The notes under the pieces are model-generated. The model did no database searches and was not told the DNA's origin. It worked only from the letters and a program-made list of their open reading frames with translations. A DNA stretch of 64,000 bases from Paratinospora sagittata. Taxonomy: Eukaryota > Streptophyta > Magnoliopsida > Ranunculales > Menispermaceae. Below, one piece after another: positions 25,101 to 34,482 of this stretch (the first letter of the stretch is position 1; every line of letters starts with the position of its first letter). Both the position numbers and the translations under genes were made by a program. The DNA lies in assembly GCA_035771175.1 (NCBI GenBank), contig CM069612.1, positions 24,658,987-24,722,986 of the forward strand. The letters are read 5' to 3'.

Positions 25101-26322
25101 GAAGGGTTCAGGGTGGGACTGGAATGCTCTATCAGGTTTACTCCCTTTTGAGGTTGAAAATAAACTTGCTGCTGTGCTCTTATGGGATGATGAGGAGGTT
25201 GCAGATGGCATATGTTGGGGAGCTTCTAAGAGTGGCATATTAACGGTGACCTCTGCTTATACTATCTCTACTGGCACTCTTATGGGAGATCCTACTTCCC
25301 TTTGGAGGATGATTTGGAAGCTTAAAGTTCCTCAAAGATGCAAGACTTTTTTGTGGATGGTTGCGCATCGAAAGATCATGTGCAATGCTGAGCGGATGAA
25401 AAGGGGTTTCACCATGGCATCTGACTGTATTGAATGTGTGGGATGTATCGAGGATGTTGATCATATCTTTCGATATTGCTCTAGAGCCGTGCAATTATGG
25501 AAGCGTCTATTGCAACCAGTTGAGTATCATCTTCAGAGCAATTTGGATTTCCAAAGCTGGCTTGCTCATAATCTTGCTGGCGTTAATGATTGTAATGTTG
25601 ACTATGACTGGGCCTCCTACTTTACAGTTGCCGTGTGGGCTCTTTGGAAATGGAGGAATGATTTAGCTTTTCGTAATCTTCGTTTTCACTTCGAGTATAG
25701 CATGGCTTGGCTTAAAGGGAAAGTGGCTGAAATCATTCATGCCTTTCGAGCCAAAGTGGCAGTCCATGGTGCTGGACTGATAGAGAGGGTGAAGATGGTA
25801 GGCTGGTGTGCTCCCAACCATGGTTGGACTAAGCTTAATACTGATGGATGTCTTAAGAATGTTTCATCGCGAGCAGGGGGTGGTGGTCTTCTCCGTGACT
25901 ATCGTGGTACGTGGTTGAGGGGGTTTGTGGCTAATATTGGTTCTTGTACTGCAACTGAAGCTGAATTATGGGCTGCTGTTCATGGCTTACGTCTTGCTTG
26001 GGAGGAGGGCCATCGTTCTATAGTTTTCGAAACAGATTCGGCTATGGTGGCTGGTTGGTTAAAAGGCAACAGTATGTCGCAGCTTAGCCTTTCCAACTTG
26101 GCAAATGAGTGTAGAAGACTCCTTCAGAGAGATTGGATAGTTCAAGTTGAGCACATTTACAGAGAAGGTAATAGAGCAGCAGACTATTTGGCTACTGAGG
26201 CTTTGAAGTTCAATCGGGGAGTGTGTATCCTGTCTTCCCCTCCCCGTGGGTTATTCAATATTTTGAGGGAAGATGCAACTGAGGTTACTTGGCCTAGGAG
26301 AGTTCGAGATGTAGTGTGCTAG
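22196..26322 (+). pseudogene. LINE ORF2 (endonuclease, reverse transcriptase, RNase H), broken
   Basis: The first open segment (22196-24817) holds an apurinic-type endonuclease with GDFNAV (Asp137) and a terminal SDH (Asp222-His223). A reverse transcriptase follows, with KAPGPDG, LRPISLCNVGYK, KIDLEKAYDR, GVRQGDAISP and FADD (Asp684-Asp685). A one-base frameshift near 24785-24793 moves the reading to another frame, and a TGA at 25003-25005 interrupts that frame where the family normally has tryptophan. The rest, open from 25006, carries a zinc-binding region (about 25290-25500) and a C-terminal RNase H domain with LNTDG, EAELWA, FETDSA and GNRAADYLA. All catalytic motifs remain recognisable, but the copy cannot make a complete ORF2 protein without recoding. 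Confidence 0.92.
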
Positions 26323-26383
26323 TTGTTCTTGCTGGGTGTTCCCCCTCTTTACCTTTCCAAAAAAAAACAAAGGCCTACGCCCA

Positions 26384-27120
26384 CAATAATATTATAGAGA
26401 ACTATAACATGGTTGTTCGTACGGTACTTTAAACCCTTCCCACTTATAAAAGGTGAACGGTAACAAGTAGCTATGCTATAGTGGTGGTAGTTAGATATAT
26501 CTTTATATTATTTTTATCAACTATTAAGAAGTAACTTTCCTAAGTGCAATCAAAAGTCTTTGTTGTACAAGTACAAGGTACTTTAATCGATTTTCTCTTA
26601 TCTTGTATTTAATTGCTCTACTTGTATTGGATATACTAATTTTTAATTTTGCCTATATCTCTTGATTCAAGTATTAAAATTCATATCTTATGCAAATTTT
26701 CCTATTATCACAGTCACATTTTAATTAAAAAAAAAGCTTTTATTTTTTGGTAATTTAAGTGGTGTCATCGAAGCTTATTTATATGCATCAGGGAAACTAA
26801 TCTACCTGAAAAAATATTACTAAAAGGGATATGGTTGCGTTTGACTCAATGACGTTCCACTTAATGACATATAAACGTCTTTATACGTGACCATGATACA
26901 AGGACATCGACTTAGGTAAAGTATGCATCACCCGACCTGTGCAGTCTAGATAAAAGTCCATCCCCCCACCACTTAAACCCAAGACCTTTATGAAAAATAA
27001 CTTGTCTTGTACCACCCTATAAAATTGATTTATTAAAAAAAAAAGAGAAAAAAAAGCTTTTTTTCTTATTAGTAACAAAGAAAATGATCTTCAAAAGACT
27101 AATCTCACTCTGTTAATCAA
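26384..27120. other. Upstream region of the PPR gene with a dispersed repeat
   Basis: AT-rich. Copy 2 of the dispersed repeat lies at about 26736-27000. No other gene was seen. The PPR promoter should lie here, but I see no clear TATA box. Confidence 0.5.
26736..27000 (+). repeat. Dispersed repeat, copy 2
   Basis: Related to 14726-14970: the left end shares TAATTTAAGTGGTGTC, the right end shares AAAAGTC.ATCC and ACTTAAACCCAAGACCTTTAT. It lies just upstream of the PPR start. Confidence 0.45.
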
Positions 27121-28947
27121 ATGTCACTAACCTTGCGTTACCACCGTCTCCTCCGCAACTGCAAGACCACCAACCAACTGAAGCAACTCCACGCTCACCT
27201 CACCACCACCGGCCTTCTCAACCTCGACTTCCGCCTCCTCGCCCGCCTCTTCACCACCATCTCATCACTTTCCGGTGACCTCAACTACACCACCCTCCTC
27301 TTCTCCTTTCTCCCCCACCCATCCATCTTCTTCTACAACACTCTCATCAAAGCTCATTCCAAAACCCCAACCCCTCTCTCTTCCATTCCCATATACACCC
27401 AAATCCTCACTTCCAACCTCCTTCCTGATATCTACACTTACCCTCTTCTCCTTAAGGCTTGTTCCCAAGTGCCCGCGTTCCCACAAGGCCGTTCCATTCA
27501 CGGGCAAGCCATCAAATTCGCTTTAGCCTCTTATGTTTACGTTAACAATGCTTTAATTCATTTTTACTCTGTAAATGGGAGTGTGGATGACGCAAGGAAG
27601 CTGTTTGACACTAGTGAAGCATTGGATGTTGTTTCCTGGAATACTATGATTAGTGGGTATGTGCGGGTTGGTGATGTTTGTAATGCTACGAAAGTGTTTG
27701 ACGAAATGCCTGAGAGAAATGCGGTTTCTTGGACTGCGTTGATTACGGGGTATGTGCAATGTGGGTTGTGTAAGGAGGCTTTAAGGGTGTTTTCGAGAAT
27801 GCAATTTGAGGGGGTCAAGCCTAGTGAAGTGACTTTGGTGAGTGTGGTTTCGGGTTGTGCTGATCTTGGTGCGTTGGAGCTGGGGAAGTGGGTTCATTGG
27901 TATATGAAGGGGAATGGGATGGAAATGAGTGTGTATTTGGGTACTTCTTTGATTGATATGTATGCGAAATGTGGGGAAGTGGGTTTAGCTTTGGAGGTTT
28001 TTGATGAGATGAGAGAGAAGAATTTGTTGGCTTGGAGTACCATGATTAAAGGGCTTGGAATGCATGGTTTAGGGGAAAAAGCACTGAAATTTCTTTTGAA
28101 CATGGAGAAAGAAGGCGTTAAACCCGATGATATTGCATTTATCGGTGTACTTTGTGCTTGCACACATGCGGGTTTAGTTGATGAAGGGCGTCGAATTTTC
28201 AATTCGATGAGTAGAGACTATGGCATTGCTGCTAAAATTGAACACTATGGTTGTCTAGTGGATCTCTTGGCGCGCGGTGGAAGGCTTGATGAGGCGAGAG
28301 AGGTAATTGATAGTATGCCTATGAAGCCTGATGCCCGTATGTGGGGAGCGTTAATGGCCGGGTGTAGATTTTATAGAAATGTAGAATTGGCAGAGTATGC
28401 GGTGAAGCATTTGATAGAATTGGAACCAGAAAATGGTGGTGTTTATGTGCTTTTATCCAACATTTATGCCATCTCAGGCAGGCAAGAGGATGCAAGAAAA
28501 GTGAGAGATTTGATGGAAAAGAAGGGAGTTTCAAAGATTGCAGGGTGTAGCTTAATTGAAATTGGAGGAACTGTACATGAATTCATTGTTGGTGATACAA
28601 ATCATCCCCAAATGAAAGAAATATTGGTGAAGTGGGAGGAAATTTACAGGTTACTAGAGTTGGAAGGCTACATTCGTAACAGAACTGAAGTGTTGCTTGA
28701 TATTATTGAGGAAGATAAAGAAGAAGCATTAGCTCGGCACAGTGAGAAGTTGGCCATTGCTTTTGGATTGATTAGTATTACAGATGGAGTTCCCATTCGC
28801 TTGGTAAAGAATTTACGGGTATGTACTGATTGTCATCATGTCACTAAGCTAATATCAAAGATTTATGATAGAGAAATAATTGTTAGAGATCGAACTCGCT
28901 TCCATCGTTTTAAGAATGGGAGGTGCAGTTGCAGTGACTTCTGGTAA
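27121..28947 (+). CDS. PLS-class pentatricopeptide repeat protein with E and DYW domains
   Basis: Intronless, 608 residues, as usual for plant PLS-PPR genes. PPR motifs run from about residue 60 to 460, with clear units such as DVVSWNTMISGYVRVGD, NAVSWTALITGYVQCGL and YLGTSLIDMYAKCGE. An E/E+ region follows with LEPENGGVYVLLSNIYA. The DYW deaminase domain ends the protein: HSE at 540-542 and CTDC at 568-571 supply the zinc-binding and catalytic residues of a cytidine deaminase. The final tripeptide is DFW rather than the eponymous DYW, a known natural variation. Such proteins carry out site-specific C-to-U RNA editing in chloroplasts or mitochondria. The target transcript and organelle cannot be read from the sequence; the N-terminus is rich in Arg, Leu and Thr, compatible with a transit peptide. 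Codon use is C-rich at the 5' end. Confidence 0.95.
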   Translation: MSLTLRYHRLLRNCKTTNQLKQLHAHLTTTGLLNLDFRLLARLFTTISSLSGDLNYTTLLFSFLPHPSIFFYNTLIKAHSKTPTPLSSIPIYTQILTSNLLPDIYTYPLLLKACSQVPAFPQGRSIHGQAIKFALASYVYVNNALIHFYSVNGSVDDARKLFDTSEALDVVSWNTMISGYVRVGDVCNATKVFDEMPERNAVSWTALITGYVQCGLCKEALRVFSRMQFEGVKPSEVTLVSVVSGCADLGALELGKWVHWYMKGNGMEMSVYLGTSLIDMYAKCGEVGLALEVFDEMREKNLLAWSTMIKGLGMHGLGEKALKFLLNMEKEGVKPDDIAFIGVLCACTHAGLVDEGRRIFNSMSRDYGIAAKIEHYGCLVDLLARGGRLDEAREVIDSMPMKPDARMWGALMAGCRFYRNVELAEYAVKHLIELEPENGGVYVLLSNIYAISGRQEDARKVRDLMEKKGVSKIAGCSLIEIGGTVHEFIVGDTNHPQMKEILVKWEEIYRLLELEGYIRNRTEVLLDIIEEDKEEALARHSEKLAIAFGLISITDGVPIRLVKNLRVCTDCHHVTKLISKIYDREIIVRDRTRFHRFKNGRCSCSDFW

Positions 28948-29740
28948 CACAGCTCTGTAGAGACATTCTATAGCTCTTCGAGCAATCTATGTATTATAAA
29001 TTCTTTTTGTAATCTATTACATTCTCTTTTTTTTGCTTTTCTTTTGTGCAATCTATTACATTCTAGAGAACTAACTACAATCTTCACATTTGAATAACTG
29101 GATATGATGTTGACGCACGGTAGCTCAAACCAGCTTATGGGCTAATGTTCTTATTTATATATTTATGTTATTAATTTCCTAGTCCACATGTTGTAGACTA
29201 ACCCTAATACCTCTCTTCGGTATATTACCTATTAGGATCCGAGAGATGATGTGAGAGATATAGAGGTGTGCATGAAAGTATGTATGACTCTTGAATCTTC
29301 AAATTAGTGATTTCTTCTTCTCACGTGGACGTAGACGAATCTGCACCTATCCACATAAATTTGATGCATATTTGTGTTTGTTCCTCTGCATAAATCTCTA
29401 AATGTGAATGTAGAACTTTAGATCTCTAGAATTGAATCAAAGGATGATGGGTGAAACCCAAAAAAAAAACCTCCTAATTCTGTCATATGTTCTCTCTTCC
29501 TATATCAATGTTATTTATTGGGACATGGTTACCTAAGACCTTGATGCCAAATAATAACTTCAATAAAATGAACCCCTAGTTCATCTCTGTAAGTTATAAC
29601 ATAGATTCTTCTATGGTAGACAATGAAACCTGATGACATTACTGATCGTCTTCAAACCCACCTGAAAAATGAAAACATAAAACAAAGAAAAAATGTAGAG
29701 CAGGCAAGAATTCATACCTGTTAGATTAGCTGTTGATAAG
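28948..29740. other. Intergenic region between the PPR gene and MIR397-1
   Basis: It includes the probable PPR 3' UTR and the 3' end of the minus-strand MIR397-1 transcript. No ORF with a recognisable domain was seen. Confidence 0.5.
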
Positions 29741-29880
29741 CCCAGAAGATCTGAAAACATGATTGAGTGCGGCGCTGGTGAAATCACAAACAAAACATAG
29801 AGACAGAGTCCAAAAAGAAGGAATTTTTGAGTGTTTGAGAGTTCATCAACGCTGCACTCAATGATGCTTTCTTCATCCTG
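29741..29880 (-). ncRNA. MIR397: MIR397 precursor, copy 1
   Basis: Read on the minus strand, 29844-29864 is identical over 21 nt to plant miR397a (begins TCATTGAGTGCAGCG, ends TTGATG). It lies on the 5' arm, as in known MIR397 genes. The 3' arm supplies the star strand at about 29758-29778. Hand pairing across the 21-nt mature sequence leaves three mismatches (mature nt 2, 12 and 19, all non-G:U) and otherwise continuous pairs, with the expected 2-nt offset and a 63-nt loop region. Pairing continues into the lower stem (CCAG...CTGG-type ends). miR397 guides cleavage of laccase mRNAs and so affects lignin and copper economy. A minus-strand TATA box (TATAAATA, 29995-30002) lies about 115 bp upstream. 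Confidence 0.93.
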
Positions 29881-29994
29881 TTTCCAACAACCTCCAATTC
29901 CTCTTTTTCTCCCATTTTTCTGGATCCATTCTCTTGCACTGCCATTTTTTATTTGCAAAAGACCAGTTAAGTTCTTACAGCAACTTGCTTATGT

Positions 29995-30172
29995 TATTTA
30001 TATTCTTGTATGGAGTACGTGACTAACCAAGTCCTAGTCCCTGTTGATGACATGTGGCAATATCGGCTGGTAATTGTTGACTGATAGTTCTTCGCAGCAG
30101 AGCCTTAGCATAAGTAAAATGTGTACTTGATTGCTTGTACTGGAACTTTGTACTACATTCCCATTTTTGTAC
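29995..30172 (-). promoter_or_regulatory. MIR397-1 promoter with copper-response cores
   Basis: On the minus strand a TATAAATA lies at 29995-30002. Five GTAC cores follow upstream at 30015-30018, 30123-30126, 30137-30140, 30150-30153 and 30169-30172. GTAC is the core bound by SPL7-type copper regulators, which are known to induce miR397 under low copper. The same spacing recurs beside the other two hairpins, which argues for function; direct binding is inference. Confidence 0.7.
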
Positions 30173-30319
30173 TAATTAATTTGGTGGCTTTTGCCTTTCG
30201 AATCTTGTGAAGCCTTAAAACTATATTATTGTTAATTGCAAGGTAACTTTGGTATAGTTAATTTATTATTATTTTTTTTTTTCTCCTTGCAAAAGACTAA
30301 CTTAAAAAATTAGCTGTTT

Positions 30320-30572
30320 TTAGCTAATGGGGCTCCAACGTAGTTGGTTCCCTGAGGAGGGGCATTTAGTGCTAGTCATTGACGGTCATGGGTTCGATTC
30401 ATGGTGGCGCTACGTTAGCGGAGATTAGTCAAAATTTTTACAAAGACACGGGCCGATCCTGCTTGTGTAATGCGGGCGGGCTTATAGTTGAGGTTGTCGT
30501 TTTTGTGGGTTTCGGATACTTTAGATTGTAATAGATAGTTATTAACTGTTGATTATTTGCTTTCTAAAAAAC
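30320..30572 (+). mobile_element. tRNA-derived SINE
   Basis: It is flanked by a perfect 11-bp direct repeat, ATTAGCTGTTT, at 30309-30319 and 30573-30583. It contains a perfect B-box (GGTTCGATTC, 30391-30400), an A-box-like TAGTTGGTTCCC at about 30341, and an A-rich 3' end. Length is about 250 bp. It sits about 150 bp beyond the distal GTAC core of the MIR397-1 promoter. Confidence 0.75.
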
Positions 30573-30583
30573 ATTAGCTGTTT

Positions 30584-31113
30584 CAATTAAGTTTTTTTTT
30601 TGTTCTTAAATCTTAATTAGTCTTTGTTTAGATCATTAGTTTGTATTATTCCATTACCAAATTCAAGATATTGACATCCCATCTATCAGTGCATTACTTA
30701 TATTTGTTCACCCTTTATATTCTGAACTTTCCCAATTATTAGTTCTCTAAAATGTGTAGATCACTGGGTATTACTTCAATAGTCAGCGAGATCATCATAA
30801 TAAACAAAAGTATTGTCCCGTGGCATTTAATTTATGATAATAAACCGGAGCCTCATGTCTTTTTTTTAGCTTATCAATTATATTGTTTTTAACTGCAAAT
30901 GACTACTCGGTTTGATGTTCAAAGAGTATTCCTGCCCATGTTGGTAAGCAGAGATTAAATCCTCGTAAGGTTGAAAAATAAATATTATTTGCTATACGGT
31001 GTGTAAGATTATGTACTCTTTATTGTAAGTATACTCTTAGGTTGTATAGGCTCTGAAGTCTATTTGTTGTCGAAGAGTCTACTTTGAGGTTGATATTTAT
31101 ATCGGTACGTTCT
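30584..31113. other. Intergenic region, nothing recognised
   Basis: AT-rich sequence without a recognisable gene between the SINE and the 88-bp tandem duplication. Confidence 0.55.
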
Positions 31114-31289
31114 TAGTTTCTATGCTTGATCCCCTAGTCGGCGTGCCCACTGTGCCCAAGGCAAAATATGCTATTTTAACTTAACATAATCAATTATGTG
31201 GTAGTTTCTATGCTTGATGCCCTAGTCGGCGTGCCCACTGTGCCCAAGGCAAAATATGCTATTTTAACTTAATGTAATCAATTATGTGG
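31114..31289. repeat. 88-bp tandem duplication
   Basis: Two units, 31114-31201 and 31202-31289, differ at only about three positions. Each begins TAGTTTCTATGCTTGAT and contains CCCTAGTCGGCGTGCCCACT. The near identity indicates recent duplication. Function unknown. Confidence 0.95.
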
Positions 31290-31818
31290 TGTTCATATTG
31301 ATTTGAGTCTGATGCAAGATTTGCATTTCAACTTCTAGAAGTGTAATTTAGGGTAGTATTTTTTTCTTTCTTTCTTGTTTTCCATGAGGTATCCCAAAAT
31401 CCCTTTGAGTATGAAACTAGTCTTCATTTGAGGCTGGAGCGGAGTGATAGACCTCTTTCAATGAAGATGTCTCTAAGAATCGAATCCTAAAACTTTTATA
31501 CAGAGACTCAGAGCCAACTACTCATGGTTAATTTGAGGTAGGATTTACCTACCCATCTCACTGACTCTTGAGTTGCAATAATGAGAAAAAAATTGGAGCC
31601 ATATTTTTCAGAGAAGTTCCTTTGAAAACTACAATTCACTAACCAAATTTGGAATGGATTCTTCTATTATTGGCAATAAATCCTGACATGAGATAACTGT
31701 TATTGATCAAGCACCTAAAAGGCAAAAGAGACTAACAAAAATGTAAAGAAGGCACAAGTGATGCAGAAATACCTGTTATATAAATTTGGGTTTTTTCCCA
31801 AAACACACACACACAAAA
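31290..31818. other. Intergenic region 3' of MIR397-2
   Basis: No recognisable coding sequence. It should contain the 3' part of the minus-strand MIR397-2 primary transcript. A CA microsatellite (ACACACACACAC) sits at about 31804-31815, just outside the hairpin. Confidence 0.5.
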
Positions 31819-31956
31819 CCAGAAGAATTGAAAACATGATTGAGTGCAGCGCCGGTGAAACCACAAAATAAACCAAGAATTCATAGAACCAAAAGCTAAT
31901 GAGAGTAATTTTGTAGTTCATCAGCGCTGCACTCAATGATGCTTTCTTGATCCTGG
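31819..31956 (-). ncRNA. MIR397: MIR397 precursor, copy 2
   Basis: Minus strand. The mature position is 31919-31939 and differs from copy 1 only at mature nucleotide 16 (C instead of U), outside the seed. The star strand lies at about 31835-31855 with the usual 2-nt offset. The stem extends to complementary ends, CCAG at 31819-31822 and CTGG at 31953-31956. Layout and arm polarity equal copy 1. A minus-strand TATA tract at 32011-32024 lies about 55 bp upstream. Expected targets are laccase mRNAs. Confidence 0.88.
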
Positions 31957-32010
31957 TCGCTCTGCCCTCCAATGCTAGCTAGCTATCTGCTCTCTTGACT
32001 CTCCATTGAG

Positions 32011-32324
32011 TTATATATATATTAATGGTTCGTGATGCAAACATAGAGAAAAAAAGTACAGAAATTCATTGCAACCACCACATTCTTAGAAATCTCATTA
32101 TATTGTACTGCCATTTCCTTTGAAAATTAATAGAAAATAAGTTTTTAATTACTGCAAACTTGTCCATAAGTACTCTTGCAATGAGCTTCCTTCTAATTCA
32201 TGTGGCTACCAACTCATATTCCTTTTTGGATCCCACAAGGCTTAGTCTTTGCACGTTGAAGGGCAAATGGTACTTGAATTAGTTATGTACTGGAATTTTG
32301 TACTACCCTCCTATTTCAATGTAC
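32011..32324 (-). promoter_or_regulatory. MIR397-2 promoter with copper-response cores
   Basis: A TATA tract lies at 32011-32024. GTAC cores lie at 32056-32059, 32170-32173, 32270-32273, 32287-32290, 32300-32303 and 32321-32324. The distal four resemble those of copy 1 in flanking words (GTACTGGAA.TTTGTACTAC) and spacing, showing common descent. Confidence 0.65.
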
Positions 32325-32802
32325 TAACAGCATTTTTCATCGATTTACCCTTCCATTGATATAAACTATGGCTTAAATGATCATATTTTATAACATGAGC
32401 CTTGAGTAAATCATAGTCCTGAAATTCATAAGACAAATTGTTAATTCTTGATAGTTTAATGATTATGAATGATGATAATGATTAAGGAGCATGCCATATT
32501 TAATGGGCCTGCCTTATATGCATTGATAAACAAATAAAAAAAAAATGATAGAAAGTATATAAAAAGTACTACCAAATATAAGTAATTTGCATCTTTGTTT
32601 AGTTTTGCATTAATAACCAATCTAAAAGATGGCACCAAAACAAATACAACTAACTGAGAAAGAATAAATTTATTACCTGTTTATTTCATACAAAATTAAG
32701 CTATAATCAATACAAATGAAAACAACCACCTTGGGTTAGTAATAATTTAAAGCCCAAGTTAATTTGTACATAAAAATTGCTATGATAATCAATTATCTTA
32801 GC
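32325..32802. other. Intergenic region, nothing recognised
   Basis: AT-rich gap between the MIR397-2 promoter and the 3' end of the RNase H-like ORF. No gene was seen. Confidence 0.5.
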
Positions 32803-33414
32803 TTAAGTTCGACGTGGGAAACTCTTGCCTTTTGCATCTTCAAGAACAATGGACAGAACTTCTTTAGGAGGATTTCTCCAAATGCGAGGCTCTGGAAATT
32901 TATGGCCCATGTTTGCAAATTTATCAGCTGCCCTGTTACCCTCCCTGTAAATATGAGTTAAACTGCAATTCCTCAATTCTGATATAATTAAGTTTACATG
33001 AGTGATAAGCCTCTGAACTTCCTCTGATCTTACTGGTTTTTTATTCACAATAATATCGATCAAGGTCATGGCATCACCTTCGAGCCACACATCGTGCCAG
33101 CCGTTCTCTAAAACCAATTCGAGCCCTCGATGAAGAGCTGTCAATTCAGCAATGGTGCTTGTCTTTGGTCCTATAGTTTCAGCATAACCAAGTAAAAACT
33201 CAGCTTTGTGATCCCTAAAAATTCCTCCAATGCTTGACATCCCAGTTCCATTCTTGGTAGATCCATCAAAGTTTAGTTTAATCCAACCTATATCGGGTGT
33301 TTTCCAAGTAACATGACTATCTTTATTGTGCCAATTCCGCCTTATTAATGAGTTAATTGGATTCAGGGTAAGGCCTCCTTGACATCTCAAAATTCTAAAA
33401 AAACTAGGAACCAT
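32803..33414 (-). CDS. Stand-alone RNase H-like protein
   Basis: A single-exon ORF of 203 residues. The RNase H fold (the plant RVT_3 type) covers about residues 44-175. The four catalytic acids are present: Asp50 in NFDGS, Glu90 in AELTAL, Asp114 in EGDA and Asp164 in NRAADKFA. Upstream lies only a short, poorly conserved segment, without the reverse transcriptase that accompanies this domain in LINEs. Such solo genes are common in plants and probably derive from LINE ORF2 C-termini; their biological role is not established. It could be a functional domesticated gene or simply an undecayed LINE fragment. It lies between MIR397 copies 2 and 3 and shares their strand. Confidence 0.7.
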   Translation of the reverse strand: MVPSFFRILRCQGGLTLNPINSLIRRNWHNKDSHVTWKTPDIGWIKLNFDGSTKNGTGMSSIGGIFRDHKAEFLLGYAETIGPKTSTIAELTALHRGLELVLENGWHDVWLEGDAMTLIDIIVNKKPVRSEEVQRLITHVNLIISELRNCSLTHIYREGNRAADKFANMGHKFPEPRIWRNPPKEVLSIVLEDAKGKSFPRRT

Positions 33415-34371
33415 TTTTCTAGGAACTAGTACATAAAAAGGATCTAGGTGATAAGTTATTTAAATAAAAACTATAAATGTTTCCCAGAAATGTAGATGAA
33501 GTTTTCCTATATATATACCTGAAGAACTTATCCTACCTTTGATCCATTTTTCTAGAGAACTTGGATTGCAGAGAGAGCATGTATAGAATTCCTATAGTTT
33601 TTGCTTTGGAAGAGAATTAGATCAAATTGTTAGCAACATATTCTACATTTGGGATCGACTTCGAAACAGGAGAAATTTAAGATTGAATGAATTAATTTAC
33701 AGACATATTTTCAATACTAGATAACTTACCCGATTGAAAAACTGGTTTTCTATTATACTTTTGCATTAAGGGACCAAACTACACCAAACATATCGAACTT
33801 GACTGTCATTTTTTCTATGCAAAACGACCCGACCCGCATATTAATAAAGGGAAAATTAAAGAATGAATTCCAGGAGAAACCTTCAAGTAAAGCCAACAAT
33901 AATTTTTCAGATGATTTGGAAACCGTTGATATAAGAAATTTTGGTGCTGTGACATTTCAAGAACATGAAGCTTTTGAATCTCAAACATATAGAGTAGAAT
34001 GCAAGCAAGGCAGATTTAAAGAAGAGAACAAGGAGCCCAAAAAATGAAATGGCCGAAAGGGCCAACAAAACCCTGTTGTAAACTCTTCATGAGAATCTAT
34101 TCAAAGATTGTTCTTAAGATCCTCTGGAAAAGGTTTTGGGTGAGAGGAAGACTTGAATTGAACGGAGGTTATTGGCCCTTGAGAAAGTAACAAAAAATAA
34201 CTGACTTGTTCATAAAAAAAAAAGAAGGAATATATTATGCCGTTTTAGATGAGAAGTGAAAGGAGACAGAAAAAATAACTAACTAAACCGTTGCTGCTCC
34301 GAATTTGAACGGCTCTAGGTTATCCATTCACAAATGTCTGCTGATTGCTTAGGTTGTGTACTGCATTGGAT
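33415..34371. other. Intergenic region upstream of the RNase H-like ORF
   Basis: AT-rich. A plus-strand ORF at 33799-34047 has no recognisable domain and I do not call it. No other structure was seen. Confidence 0.5.
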
Positions 34372-34463
34372 ACTCACCACAACCCAAGCCCTTGGATCAA
34401 GTGGAGCCGCCCAAGTAATACAAGGGGAGCCCCCTTGATTCAAGGGCTTGGGTTGTGAAGAGT
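34372..34463. repeat. Near-perfect 30-bp inverted repeat (possible small-RNA hairpin)
   Basis: Arms 34372-34401 and 34434-34463 pair at 28 of 30 positions (one of them G:T) around a loop of about 32 nt. Both arms carry CACAACCCAAGCCCTTG or its complement. A third related sequence, CAACCCAAACCCTTG at about 34468-34482, can also pair with the second arm, so two exclusive hairpins are possible. It may be a miniature inverted-repeat element or a young small-RNA locus. Confidence 0.6.
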
Positions 34464-34482
34464 AAACAACCCAAACCCTTGA

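Larger units (their letters stand above)
19670..26366 (+). mobile_element. Full-length L1-type LINE retrotransposon
   Basis: The element is bounded by a 17-bp target-site duplication, ACAAAGGCCTACACCCA at 19653-19669 and ACAAAGGCCTACGCCCA at 26367-26383, with one mismatch. A nine-A tail precedes the right copy. The order is a 5' UTR of about 700 bp (CT-rich near 20115-20160), ORF1 (20368-22134), a 61-bp gap, then ORF2 (22196-26322) and a short 3' UTR. This is the normal plant L1 layout. The TSD mismatch and two lesions in ORF2 suggest moderate age. The right end is 0.75 kb upstream of the PPR gene. Confidence 0.93.

Noticed and set aside
33799..34047. 82-residue plus-strand ORF
   Set aside because: No recognisable family and no promoter evidence; possible exon remnant but not supportable.
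34372..34463. The 30-bp inverted repeat as a fourth MIR397 copy
   Set aside because: Its arms share no sequence with miR397 and the loop and stem differ from the three MIR397 hairpins.
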